DNA of 64,000 bases. Source: Amphibalanus amphitrite (lineage: Eukaryota; Arthropoda; Thecostraca; Balanomorpha; Balanidae). The notes below the pieces were generated by a model, which searched no databases, was not told the origin of the DNA, and was given only the letters and a program-made list of their open reading frames with translations. The position numbers and the translations under genes were made by a program. Location of the stretch: assembly GCF_019059575.1 (NCBI RefSeq), contig NW_024881981.1:124001-188000 (forward strand). The letters are read 5' to 3'. Shown one piece after another: positions 11,681-23,195 of this stretch; positions within the stretch are counted from its first letter, which is position 1, and each line of letters opens with the position of its first letter.

Positions 11681-11686
11681 AATAAA
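11681..11686 (+). terminator. Polyadenylation signal of ATP5F1D (AATAAA)
   Basis: This AATAAA lies about 407 bases after the ATP5F1D stop. If used, the transcript would end near 11700, past the predicted end of the opposing POLR2D transcript. Confidence 0.5.
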
Positions 11687-11817
11687 GACCAGAACAGCCT
11701 GCACTTGCGATGTTACTGATCGGCCATGTAGGCGTGTGGTCCAAACTATGTAGTAAGGGGAACGACATGACAACCATCACCACACAAATAAGCTGGCAGC
11801 ACGCGGCTGCGATACGC

Positions 11818-13494
11818 TCAATACTGGAAGCTGCGCTTGGTCTGAATGTCGTCCAGGATGGCCCGAAGTTCTTCGTCCTCGTAACGTCCCTCCAGGCTGC
11901 CGGGGGGAGAGCAGAAAGATGGCGCACAACAAAACTAAATCCAGGGTGTGGATAAATGTATTTTCATTACTTGCGACGACCAAAATGCAAGTTGATCATC
12001 AAAATATTGTTCTGATGCATAAAGTTTCTCATTTAGCCAATTACCAGGGCAACAATCACGTTCAACACTGACAAAGCACAAGTGCCAAAGGTCGGATACT
12101 AGACCCTTGGGGGCCAGGGCGACACTAGAACGACAACCACCCGAGGCCGCGAAAAACCGTCATCCTGCAGGCGATCGTGACAAACGCTCCCCTTACACCA
12201 GCATGTGTCGCAATCGGCAGCATGTTCATACACATTCTGTAGGTTGAGCGATTCCCGATATTGGGATACATGGTTGAAGTAAAGAGTTGTGACAGCCAAA
12301 CTAAAATGCTGAAATGCTCGTAGGGGATGTTAAAGGAAGGAAGCAAGACGGTATTAAAAACACGCAGCTGGGTAGTCGCGGCAGGTTGAGGATGAGGAGG
12401 AACGTCAGTAGAAGGGCACTACGTAAGACCAGTGTACATACAATGTACATTTGTCGTAACTTTCAAACATGCGACTTACCTGGGTATAAGTGTTTTGGCC
12501 TCATCAGGGTTGTCTGGGCAAAGACTGGCCAGTGCGGCAAGCTCGTACTTGTGCAGCTTTTTCTGAGCAAGGAGACTGCCGGGCGCAAAGTACCGAAGTC
12601 AGACAGATAGAATAGGCCGAATAGAGAGTACGACGGAAAAACGCTAAACGGCGGCCATCGAATGGTGAAAGGGATCAAATGTACATATGAATGAACTACA
12701 ATAGACAAACAGTTACTGCGCGACCTCCTGCGGGTTAACTGGCATAATAGCAGCACTGAGGAATGTGGAAACAAAAAACGAATCACCAATCTTCATCAAC
12801 AGTACCTACTTACTTTCGGACAGATGCAATCGTTTCTCGGTTCTTGAACTTAGCGAAACGACCGGCGTACGCCAGAGTCTTCAGGAAAACCTCCGATAGT
12901 TCTTGTTCCTCTTCGGCATTCTCATTCTGAGCCTTGCGGTGCTCCAAAAGCATGTGTACCTCTGATATCATGAGTGTCTCAGCATTGTCAAACTCTGTAA
13001 GAAAATGTCAGCAGTCAGGAATTCAGGACAAAGTTAGTACATTAAGTAGGGCCATATGTAGCAGAATCTTTATATCAAGCATAACATAAAGGCTAATACA
13101 TCACTTTAACTGATCAGATAAAACTGCTTTAAAAATGTTATTTTATTTTTTTAGTTTTTACTGCCAAGTTTTTAGGCCATATGGTCTTATAACCTGATGG
13201 CTAAGTAAGGTAAGGTAAGATAAGGTTTTACAAATGTTGCATTGCTCTGAATCAATAAAGCATTTTGTTTGCAACAATGTAGGTAACTTTGGACTCAAAA
13301 CATTTAAAAAATAAATTGCAAATGCATGAATGGCTTGAATAGCATTGAAAAGGTAATTCATAAATTGAAGTGTGCATGAATACTGTATAGTAATAACGGA
13401 TTTCGCATACTAACTGTACATACATATACTCACCTTTTGGGAACTGCAGTTCTGATGCATCCTCTTCTGGTTGCTCTGCAGGAACATGTGCCAT
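11818..13494 (-). CDS. POLR2D: DNA-directed RNA polymerase II subunit RPB4
   Basis: Model: complement(join(11818..11896,12480..12575,12814..12994,13434..13494)), 138 residues (human about 142). RPB4 pairs with RPB7 to form the stalk of RNA polymerase II, which acts in initiation, RNA exit and mRNA export or decay. Landmarks in order: acidic N-terminus with [32 protein letters not shown]; the HRDC-like core with [14 protein letters not shown] and [34 protein letters not shown]; and the C-terminus [20 protein letters not shown] followed by FQY. Every junction is in phase (K|E, R|N, S|L). Donors are GTGAGT, GTAAGT and GTAAGT. Upstream of the ATG, two tandem acceptors (TTTTTCCAG and TTTTTTCCCAG) suggest a 5'-UTR intron with alternative 3' splice sites. 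The gene is tail to tail with ATP5F1D. Confidence 0.97.
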
Positions 13495-14738
13495 GGTTTT
13501 GGCTTTGGAACTAGACTGGGAAAAAACCTGGAAAAATATCAAAGCTGCTTATATCTAAAAGTGACTGCATAGCGCATTTCGCTTTCCTGTGATAATGATT
13601 TGGGTTATGGATGCCTGAATTGTGGTTGTCACTGGCACCCATAACTTTGTTCAATGCAAACAAAGTGTTTCCACTTTCTGTGACATGTTTTATTCCAAAT
13701 TAAAAAACAAAACACTTAATACTTTAGACTTTTTAGTTGAGTAAAAGACATTACCTAGCAGGAAGTAAGCAACAAAGTTGAATGTATTCTAGTTGGTAAT
13801 GAACGCAACACATTGGACGTAATACTTCACAAATAGAAGCTTTAACCAAAAAATTGCAACATACATGCACTCTACATACCTCTAAAAAGGCTAATTTATA
13901 ATATTGTTTATAAATATACGCTACCACACCACGACAGATTCGCCGCTCCGTAATTGTCGCTTGTCTTTTGATTTCGTCGAAATATGGTAGCAACAGCAAC
14001 CATATGTTAGAGGGAATTTGGTATACGGAACAGGATTATTTGCGTTATATACACGGTGAACATTGAACAAGGGACATACCTGAGTGAGAGCAAGTAATCT
14101 TGCCTGGGCCTGAGACCAGGATGCTCGTGTTGGAAGTGTGAGATTTTGATTCCGACTCGACCCTTGTACCAAGCCTGACTCTCGAAGCCCCAGGGGAGGA
14201 TTTTTGCCCAGAGGTCGTAGAAATCACGATAACTTGGCCTCAAGGAGGATCTTTGGTGACCTGTGTTCGATATCAAATCAAGGGTGGTAGGTATATAGTG
14301 CCGGATATAAGCATGTGAAACGCCGTCTGCCCGTCTCCAATCAATGCATGAAATCGGTAACCCCATGTAAATTGTAAAGTGATGCGTCGGCGAATATTGC
14401 CATATGGACGGATGACGTGAGTGGTGGCCAGAGAGTCAACTTATATGCGCGGCCGGGCATCGGACTGCGCCGTAGATATTAGGTATCATTTTCAGGACGA
14501 AAATGTCATGATAAAAGTGTACAACATGCGTGTTTCATGTAAAAAGTGAGCAGCGCAGCACACCAGCCCAGTCGATGAAATGCGTCACTTTATGCACAAA
14601 ATGCTTTCGGAGCAGATGAAACGCAGGTGACGAATGGACAAAATGTCCTATGAATGCGTTTTTGCCGTTAGCTGTGCTATACATCGCAGAAACCGCCGCA
14701 AAACTAAATGCGCGAGCTGGCCTATTAGTCACGTCTAA
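13495..14738. other. Upstream of POLR2D, no recognised gene
   Basis: This presumably contains the 5'-UTR and promoter of POLR2D. Several minus-strand frames (e.g. 14007-14366) are open, but none matches a known family and they overlap each other. Confidence 0.45.
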
Positions 14739-15094
14739 TTAACCCGGCAGGCGGTGGGCCTACCAGCCACCTTCCGCGCGGTGGGGGGGGGGGCATTTTT
14801 TGCCCCCCCCCCCCGTATCTCCGAAACTACTGGACGGATCCAGGCCCATGTCGTCCCCTATCTCTCTGCGTGTCCACTAACACGAATGACGTCACGCATG
14901 TGGGCGGAGCTATGGGCGGAGCCTAACGCACGCGGCAGTCCAAGCCGCCATATTTGAATTTATATTTTAATAGAATCTTGCCGATATTTTGGGTGAAGTC
15001 AATTTATATGGATAGCTTGGTCACAGTTTAGCTATACGAATAATAATTTATTATGGATGTGCGTATATTCAGCTTGGAATTGCAATTAAAGTTC

Positions 15095-15180
15095 CGCACC
15101 GCCTAGATTCGAACTCGGGACCTTTGGAATACTGCGCGGGCACGCTAACCACTACACTACCGCGACCGCGCGGCGGCCGG
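15095..15180 (-). repeat. tRNA-like Pol III promoter remnant
   Basis: The minus strand shows an A-box-like segment TAGTGTAGTGGTTAGCGTGC and, about 30 bases on, a B-box GAGTTCGAATC. The would-be acceptor stem does not pair and the T-stem is poor, so this is a tRNA-derived repeat, not a functional tRNA. It lies inside the left part of the split TTAA element. Confidence 0.6.
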
Positions 15181-15779
15181 CGGCAGGGAGGCTGCGGAGA
15201 CATGGGGGGACATTTTACGCTTTTGTGAAAAAAGCAAAAGATTTAGCGAAAAACAGGTAATAGATAACTTGCAGAAAATTGTCTGCTCTTTCAGATAAGA
15301 TACTTAGGTTTGATATATCTTGTGCAGACTTCATTCTACAGTGCTTCGAAAATCGCTCATTTACATGGAGATTGAACGGGGCTTCGAGACTTGACTCCAA
15401 ATGACGTCACGAGCTGACGTCACGAAAAGGTAGAATCGCCGGACGACCCTACCTGGTATATAGGGCCTTGGACGGATCCGGAAAATTCAAACGGCGTTCG
15501 ACAGCCCCCCTGTCAAATTTGTTGAAGGAAACCAAATTTCATTGACCTCGGGGTCACCGATGACGTCACAGGTCAGGTCAAAGATAAAATGTTTCACCGT
15601 TCACGGTTCAGTTCAGTTCAGTGTATTGGAACATTCCAAACAATTGGGTGTTACTGTTCCACGTCAAGTACATGAAGCATATAAAACCACAACCATACAC
15701 ATCGAAAACCAAACACTAAAAAACGCAGAAAGATGGTGTTTAAAACAGATATAAAACATATATAAAACAGTGAACCACG

Positions 15780-17179
15780 CTACATTATATCGATGTGCTG
15801 TTCGACATTCAGCGCTGCCGTAAAAGCTCTAATTGTGGCCGCCTCCCGGACAGGCGGTGGTAGTGAGTTCCACGCTGAGGCTGCACGGCGAGAGAAACTA
15901 TGCCGCGATGCACTCAAATTACATCTGCACAGGTGCAGGTCACCCCTGTCGGTGGCACGCGTGCATCTCGCCGATACGCTCTCCCGTCGGGTGAACATTT
16001 CCCGGATCGCAGTCGGTGAGTCATCATACGACAGCGCGCTAAACACTTTGACAAGGTCACGACGCTTAACCAGAGTCTCGATCTTTGACCACTTTAGCTG
16101 TTGAAGAGCCGGTGTAATATGCTGATGTTTTTTGAGTCCAATGACGAGTCTCGCTGCAAAATTGATAACTTTTTGAATTCTGTGCAGCTGACCTTTGGCA
16201 GCCGCACCCCACACTGTCAAACAGTAAATGATGTGAGGGAAGACATAAGCCTCGATCAAGATTTTGATGGCATCACTGGAGAAGTAGTGACGAAACTTGC
16301 AAAGCGTTACTAGGAAACGGTTACACTTCTGTGCAACCGCTGTCACATGTGCAGCCCAATTTAGCCTGGCGTCAATAATAACGCCCAGGACTTTGATCTT
16401 TTCCGACGGCCGTACTACTGAGTCACCTATCTGAAAGTAAAAATTTGCTGACTTGGTTAAATTTTGTTTCGTCCCGACCAGCATGAAGTCAGTCTTTCCT
16501 TCGTTCATTTTTAAAGAATTGGCACTAAACCAGGCTTTTAGCTCTTCTAGGGTGGCTTCAAGTCTGCTTTTCATTGCATCGAAGCCAGACTCGTCAGGAA
16601 GTGTACAGTCGAGGTGCATTGTGTCGTCAGCGTAAGTGATCAGGCTGCCGTGAGACAAGTAGCAGGGTAAGTCGCCGGTGAACAATATAAACAGAACAGG
16701 TCCGATAATTGATCCCTGAGGCACACCGCAGGACACCGGCAAACAGCTCCGCCCTCCCCGAACAATCTGTTCTCTGCCGGTCAGGTAACTGCTGAACCAA
16801 TCGATGTCTAAAATGCCGTACCACGACAGTTTTGCAAGTAAGACACCATGGTCGACGCTATCGAACGCCTTCGATAAGTCGACCGTCGTCAACGACGATA
16901 CGAGTCCTCTGTCGGTGTTGTTCACCAGGCGCTCAACAGCAGCGAGCACGGCGTCCTCGGTTGAGTGACGCACCCTATATGCATACTGAGATGGGCTAAA
17001 CAGACGAGCAGAGCTGAGATAACTAGTCAGTTGGCGGCACACTACTTTTTCCAGAATTTTTGATAAGACGCTTAAAAGTGAGATGGGACGATTGTTCGAT
17101 GGGACCGAGACATCGCCAGATTTTGGTATCGGCACGACACACGCTGTTTTCCACGCGTCAGGAAACACTTTGGTAGTCA
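15780..17179 (-). CDS. LINE ORF2, reverse transcriptase half
   Basis: This open frame of about 466 codons encodes a non-LTR reverse transcriptase. Visible motifs in order: CVVPIPKSGD, NNRPISLLSVLSKILEKVV, SQYAYRVRHSTEDAV, DLSKAFDSVDH, GVPQGSIIGPVLF and the catalytic YADD, then a thumb region and a C-terminal tail ending at the stop at 15780. It copies element RNA into DNA at a nicked target. The frame begins directly at the border of the CACTG insertion and has no start of its own; the upstream half is 21689-23195. The two halves join in phase once one copy of the CA duplication is removed, with the family-typical sequence LINLSL/TTKVFPDAW at the junction. There are no stops or frameshifts, so the copy looks young. 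Confidence 0.93.
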
Positions 17180-17594
17180 CACTGAAAAAATTTTTTACTC
17201 AGGCCAGGCATTACTCAGTAATAACTCATGAAGAAACTCAGTGAATACGATAGTGGTGCTCACTTATTGGCTGATCTAACTCACATCACCAGGGTGACTT
17301 CGTTATGCGTGAGTTCTGAGTGCTTAGTTTCGTGAATTCGAACTGAGTCGGAAATGAGTTTTGCTTGGGCAAATCTAGTTTCCTGCGCAATGCATGAGTT
17401 CTCGCGAATTCACGTGCAGTTGTGCGTGAGGTACCCCCGGCTTGAAGATGCGCGCATGCGCGGCAGGGTGAGTTTCCTGCGTGATGCGTGAGTTCGCGTG
17501 ATGAGTATTATAGCCGTTGCGTTCGAAAACCGCGGCGCGCGCTTCAGTCCGTTGCGGTGACTCGCGTAGTTCACGTTGAATTGTTGAGGCTATT

Positions 17595-17816
17595 GTGAAA
17601 TTGTGCGGGAGAGTGCAGGAGCGGGGAAGGCGTGCAGCGAAGGATGGGACCGGTAAGTTATCTGTGAAGAGCTCGGTGATTGTCGATGAAGCCTTTATCA
17701 ATCGCATGCGCCGCGGAGAACAGGGAGGTGAACTGATGGACCAGCAGACATTCCCCGCCGGCGTCAGGAGGTCGGTGCCAACCGTGAACGGCGGAGCAGA
17801 TCGATCGAGAAACTGA
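17595..17816 (+). other. Unassigned open frame inside the CACTG transposon
   Basis: A 73-codon frame rich in Arg and Gly (MKLCGRVQERGRRAAKDGTG at the start) lies in a GC-rich island unlike the surrounding repeat. I do not recognise it. It could be a decayed transposase piece, a captured exon or chance. Confidence 0.2.
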
Positions 17817-17877
17817 GGGATACCTACCCGGCATAGTTCGAGAAAGAAGAGGTGAGTTATGTTATATTTAAATTTAA

Positions 17878-18798
17878 CCCTTGCATGTGTGCGGCGTTTT
17901 CCAGCTTCTAATGTGTAGGGGGGGGGGGGTCGGTTGGATTTAACCGATTTGGTCGGTTAAATTTAACCCTTGCCGTTTGGCCCCTGATCGAGCTAGAGCT
18001 TCGCGGAAAAAAACGAGCGTGTTGCCCGTGACGAGAGGAAGCCGATGATACCCAATTTTAAGGTCCTAGGTCATTGGTTGACCTTCCAGGTCAGGTCAAT
18101 GACCCAAAGTCGGGAAAATCGGGACCTATTAGAAAGTCGTAAAGTGTGGCTGCTAAGGGGTTTTTCGGGGTACTGATCACGAATATCGTGTTAGTTTTGA
18201 TCACAGATGATGTCTTTAAGCATTTAGACCAGGTCGGGTCAGGTCAGGTCAGGTCAATCAGTAGGCGTCGTGACGGGTATTCGTAGTACGTGTCAACCGC
18301 CTCTGACAGCTTCGTAACATGTTACGAAGGCACCAAAACTACTTCGTAAGTGTTCAAATGGTTGTTAAATTCGAATTCAGCTCCAAAAACTAGCCTAGAA
18401 ACATGTAAAACTCGAAAAAGTGAACCGAGGTCACCCGAGGTCACCAAAGGTCAATGACCTGACCTGACCTTCAGGTGACCTTGACACCCACCCTAATGCA
18501 TGGGAGCAACATCAAATCACATGTTTGAACGTTTGAAACCACGAAAAGCTTGCAAACGCGCGGCTAATGCGAGCCGACGTACGCCGAATCGCGATTCCGG
18601 CCAAACATGGTCTCGGAAAAGAGGTCACAGGTCAAAGGTCATTTGGGTCAGGGTCATGAAAGTTTCAGGGTAGGTGTAAAATTGATCAATGCGATGGTAC
18701 TGAAAGTTTCGTCGCGATCAGCCGCTTTTTACGCGAGTTATTCGCGAAAAACCATGGGGAAAGGGGGGTCAATCCGACCCCCCCTACACATGCGAGGG
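17878..18798. mobile_element. TTAA-type AGGTCA-rich element, subfamily D
   Basis: TTAA is at 17874-17877 and TTAG at 18799-18802. Ends are CCCTTGCATGTGTG and the inverse of CCCTCGCATGTGTAGGGG, with a G-run near the left end. It contains tandem AGGTCAGGTCAGGTCAGGTCA at about 18238-18257 and AGGTCAAAGGTCA near 18628. A related copy is at 40178-41016. Confidence 0.77.
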
Positions 18799-19350
18799 TT
18801 AGAAAAAAACATGTTTGTGGGATAATGTTGTCCTTATCCTAAAAGAACGTTCATTTGACCCTTTTTACTTCTTTAAACAAGAACTCCGTCACGACCCGAT
18901 GTTTTTTTTTGGGGGGGGCGAAGGTTGTTTGAAGTCGATTCTTTCCATGCAGCATCCATAGGCACAATGTTAAAAATGTAAAATATTGGGGGACACGTCC
19001 CCCGTACCCTTCCCCCCCCCCCGGTGGTGGAGCCCATGGTCTTAATTCCGCTCGCTGAACCGTTTAAGATTCTTTTGTCTCGTTTGTGCTTATTATTTTT
19101 CCACTGTTATTATTTTTTCCGACTGTTTTTTTTTAATGCCTACACACATATTTTCGCACACTATTCGATTTCAGCGAGCATTTTCAACCTTCCTTACATA
19201 TTAGATTATTAGATACCGCGGCGAGACGCGTTTGGACGTGACATACTTATTTCCATTACTGTTAAGTATAACACATTTTATGTGATTGTTTCAAGCTGAT
19301 TTTAATATTGGACGCCCATGGAAGTGTTTTGCGAGACTAAAACCCGAATG

Positions 19351-20402
19351 TTAAGGTGACCATCCGACCTTCACCCGCGCTGTGCTGGGTGGCGTTTTAC
19401 GCCCCCCCCCCCACCCCGCCCCCTCAGGTTTTTCGCGAATATCTAAGAACGGCGGCGCGCAGCGCCACCATTTTCGGCACACCTGCTCATACATTTGTTT
19501 CTGCATATGAAGAAATTTTAGACCCAGGTCGTTCAAGGTCAGGTCACGTCAAATGACTTAACATCGGAAAAATTTCAATGGTCGCTGACGATCGCACCGT
19601 TCGCAACGTGCCATGGAAACCGTTCGATATTTTTGTCATTTTCGCTCAGGGAATTCACCGCTCGATTTCACACCAGTTTGAGGTAAAATGTCAAAAAAAT
19701 ATCGAACGGATTTCATTGTATAGCGTTTTTGATACTGTCCCATCACCATGTCTCAAGTATCAACCTTACGGCATGTATAAAATATGTTTGCTAGTGCAAT
19801 AAAACACCTCATATGTGTTCAGCTTGACGGTTTGGATCGACTGATATGCAACATGACCTGGTCAGGTCAACCTAAGGTCAAGTTTTAAATATGGCCTTTC
19901 AAGGTCTAATTATAGTTCATTCGTCCCGACGAGAAGAACACTATGCTAACGGCAAAATAAATGTCGTGACTCTTGAGTGGAAAGTATTACAGAAAACATT
20001 TTGGTAAAAACGGCTTTTTAGAGTTTTTGCTCTCTGGAGGCTTAATTGTTGACCTGAGGTCAAATCTGAGATCAAACGCCAGCAAGAAAAAAGTCGAAAG
20101 GGCTTTTGACTGCATTTTTCCGCGGGCAGCTCTTTTGGTTCCGAGTTAAGCACCAGTTTTTCGAAAATATTGAAATAAGCAAAATTTGGCCTTTCCTGAC
20201 CTCTGGTGACCTGGCACTTGACTTGACCTTAAAATTACCCAAGTATTTCCTTAAATATCTTTAATGCTTTTTCGAAAGCCGCTTACGGCGTGTCGCTACG
20301 TGGCCCAACCCCAACAGCCGAGTTAGAAGAGGGGACGTGAAGACGACCCCCTCCCCTCAGTACATCACGGTAAACTCAGAGCACCAGCACGGCGCGGTTT
20401 AA
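19351..20402. mobile_element. Subfamily A element inserted in an E-type MITE
   Basis: This is an inverse-orientation relative of 8632-9834. The right end GAGCACCAGCACGGCGCGG is followed by TTAA (20399-20402). The left side is ACCCGCGCTGTGCTGGG, with a C-run, a GCGGCGCGCAGCGCC hairpin and matching internal blocks. The sequences outside it (TTAAGGTGACCATCCGACCTT at the left and CATTAATTTTGAGCTGAGG at the right) together resemble one end of the E-type MITE at 36728, suggesting insertion at that MITE's internal TTAA. Confidence 0.65.
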
Positions 20403-21688
20403 CATTAATTTTGAGCTGAGGTAACTTGATAACTTTTGATATTTCAATCACCTTGCATGCCCTATAACTTCCGTTTCTCTTACTGGCAAAAGAAAATCTG
20501 ATTTTTTATTGTGTTTTCAGGGAACGGCCCATTGAGCCTCCTCTGCATCTTGGCGGAGAAGGCGTCAGTGGTGGCGTACACGGGTGACGAAAATTTGGAT
20601 CACCCCTATCATAACAAGTCTGAAGAAAACGAACGGTGCCGCCTCATCGTGGAGCGAACGGAAGTCTTGTGGGGATCCATGGTTTGGAAGGGAGTCTTTT
20701 GCTGTGGGCGACGGCGCACTTTGTGCTCAGTCAACAAACGGCGCACAAAGTGCGAAACACGCTGTGGTTTGTGTGTATCCATGTGCTCCACACACCATTC
20801 AATGCTGAGCGCCAGCCACCTGTAGGCGCGAAGACTGAGGTCGAGAAGCTGGCAAAAGAGTGAAGCTGAGCTGACGTGGAGTTGATCCCCCCCCCCCCCC
20901 CCGACGCAGTTTGGCGTGTGTCAGAATTGAAATACAGCGCAATGCGACCGTTTCTACAAACATGTATTTCTTGTAAGGGCTGGGGCGAATAGTGCAAGAC
21001 TAGACGTTGGTCGGGCATGGTATAATACAGATATGTATGCTGGTTTTGGGCAATGATTCGTTATATATTGGCCAATCCCAATATATAGACTAGCTGCCTG
21101 GTAGTGGCTGTTGTATGAGCATCATGCATGCATATTGCATAATGCTGATGCGGCAGCTGTTATCATGGGCGGCGAGCCTATACATTGGCTTGAGCCAATA
21201 TAAAACGAATCCGATCAGCCGTTTCAGGCGGCGCCTGAGTAACACCCGAGTATCGTATGAGTTATCGACGTGAGTACGTCCTGAGTACAGCCCTAGTTTT
21301 CACTGAATAACCGATGAGTTCCAACTGAGTTATGGCCGTACTACCACCTGAGTTATACATTAGTACCAGCTGAGTTACATGTGAGTTACTTCCTAGTTTT
21401 TCATGAGTAATGACTTACTAATACCTGAGTTTGGCCTGAGTTGTCTGAGTAGGACATGAGTTACGCATGAGTACTTACTGAGTTTTATCTGAGTTTTACC
21501 ATCGGACAAAATGGCAACTCACTTTGTTACTCACATGCTACTCACTTGCAATGAGTTTTGCCCGAGTTTTACCTGCGTTCCGCCCTGAGTTTTACCTGAG
21601 TACGCGGATTTAGAGTGAGTTTTACCATTGGACAAAATGGCAACTCAGTCATTACTCAGAAAAGTGAGTAAAAATTTTTTTCAGTGCA

Positions 21689-23195
21689 GTGACAGATTGA
21701 TAAGGCGAAGCAAGTGCGGCCCGACTACCGGAAAACTTTGACGGACCGCCGCCAGAGGAATCTCATCGATTCCCACCGCTCGCGACGCACTCATCATCCC
21801 GACACACCGAGACAGTTCCGGTAGAGTTACAGGTGTTAGTTGGAAGCCTGCTGAGCATACTGTCGGCGGTCTGAGGTCATGTCGGCCCGCGCTAACCGCC
21901 TCTTGCAGGTCGGCAGCAATACGGGTTCCGACATCCGCGAAATACCGGTTCAATTCGTCCGCCCTCTCTTCAGGGCCACTGCGACCCGGCCCCGGCGCCA
22001 TGTTCCCCTGCCCGGGGGATGTCATAGAGAATTTTTTAAAGGTCGACCAGAAAGCCACGCGGTCACCCGATGTTAGCCCCCCACACAAAAAATGGCGCCT
22101 AGCTGCGATAAGTCGACTCTTCACTCTATTTCGCAGATTTACAAAGTCATTTTTCGCGTCCGTGGTACGCAACGACAGCCACATGTCACGAGCACTATCC
22201 CGCTCCTCCATCAGCTCGCGAAGCTCCGGATCCTCCAGCCAGGGACAGCTCGGCCGCGAGACACGCACACGTCTCGGTGGGCAGTGGCGATTCAACACGT
22301 CATTCCACACGATCATGAACTGCGTAACACACGAATTTACATCAGTAGCGCCATCTACATGGGACCAATCTGCAAGCAAGAAATCTAGACACACAGCATT
22401 CCAATCGACCTTGCGCCAATTGCGATAGATACGCCATTGTGCCGGTGTTTTCATGCGAGGGAGGTGGACGACAGTCACAATTGGTTGATGATCACTAATG
22501 GAATCGGGCAAAATAGACGTCACTGGCGCCGGATCCTTGAAGTTGGTGATAATGTGGTCCAGTGCAGACGGAGACGGGTCCAGGTGGGTGGGGCCGTCAA
22601 TGAGTTGTGTCAAGTTGAGCTCACTTAAGAGATCTAGGTAGCGGCGGGTAGTTGCCGCAGTAGCATCGAGTACGTTGAAGTTGAGGTCGCCCAGGGCGAA
22701 CAGAGGTCTGCCAGCAGCGGTAGCCTTGCGGAGCTGATTCTCGAGGTGTTCCAAACTGACCGTCACAGCACTGTTTGGCGGGCGGTATATCACGCCCACT
22801 GTGGCTGGTACACCGCCGGGCCAGGTCACCATGGCCCACAGAGACTCGAGAGGACCGCTCGCCGGCATCGACAGGATCTTCGCCGCTATCCCCTTTCGAT
22901 GGATGATAGCGACGCCGCCACCACGCCGCAGCGCTCGGTCCCGTCGCAGTACGTTGTAACCGGGAAACGTTAAAAATTCGGGCATCACATCCGACGTCAG
23001 CCAGGTCTCTGACAGGCATAGAATGTCTAGCTGCTCATTTTGTAGAAGGATCATGACGTCGCTCAGCTTCGGAATGAGAGAGCGCACGTTAAGGTGTCCG
23101 ATTTTGAGTTGACCCCGACTGGTGGGAGGCTGAACAGCGGTCCTTGCCTCCTCGGGGCTTCTAGGGAAAGCGCTATAACACCGAGTAAAACGCAT
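21689..23195 (-). CDS. LINE ORF2, AP-like endonuclease half
   Basis: The frame opens at ATG 23195 and stays open to the insertion border. The N-terminal part is an exonuclease-endonuclease-phosphatase domain with KIGHLNVRSLIPK, CLSETWL, RRDRALRRGGGVAI, VIYRPPN, FALGDLNFN and SDHQPIVTVVHLPR. The Asn, Glu, Asp and His catalytic residues all sit in their expected motifs. It nicks target DNA to prime reverse transcription. A linker with PCPWLEDPEL-like sequence (here SCPWLEDPELRELMEERDS) and GIDEIPLAAV precedes the reverse transcriptase, which continues at 17179. The joined frame is 969 codons including the stop (2,907 bases). Confidence 0.93.

Larger units (their letters stand above)
17180..21686. 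mobile_element. 4.5 kb CACTG...CAGTG DNA transposon inserted in LINE ORF2
   Basis: The left end is CACTGAAAAAATTTTTTACT and the right end, inverted, is CACTGAAAAAAATTTTTACT. A 2-bp CA duplication flanks it (17178-17179 and 21687-21688). Long stretches inside each end are packed with TGAGT/ACTCA pentamers, for example about 17196-17400 and 21230-21670. These include a duplicated block starting GAGTTTTACCAT that spans about 21490-21522 and 21617-21650. Ends of CACTG, a short duplication and subterminal repeat arrays fit the animal EnSpm/CACTA group, but no transposase frame was found, so it is non-autonomous or decayed. It contains further TTAA elements at 17878-18798 and 19351-20402. Confidence 0.88.

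Noticed and set aside
15095-15180. Functional tRNA gene
   Set aside because: A and B boxes are present, but acceptor and T stems do not pair. Annotated as a tRNA-derived repeat.
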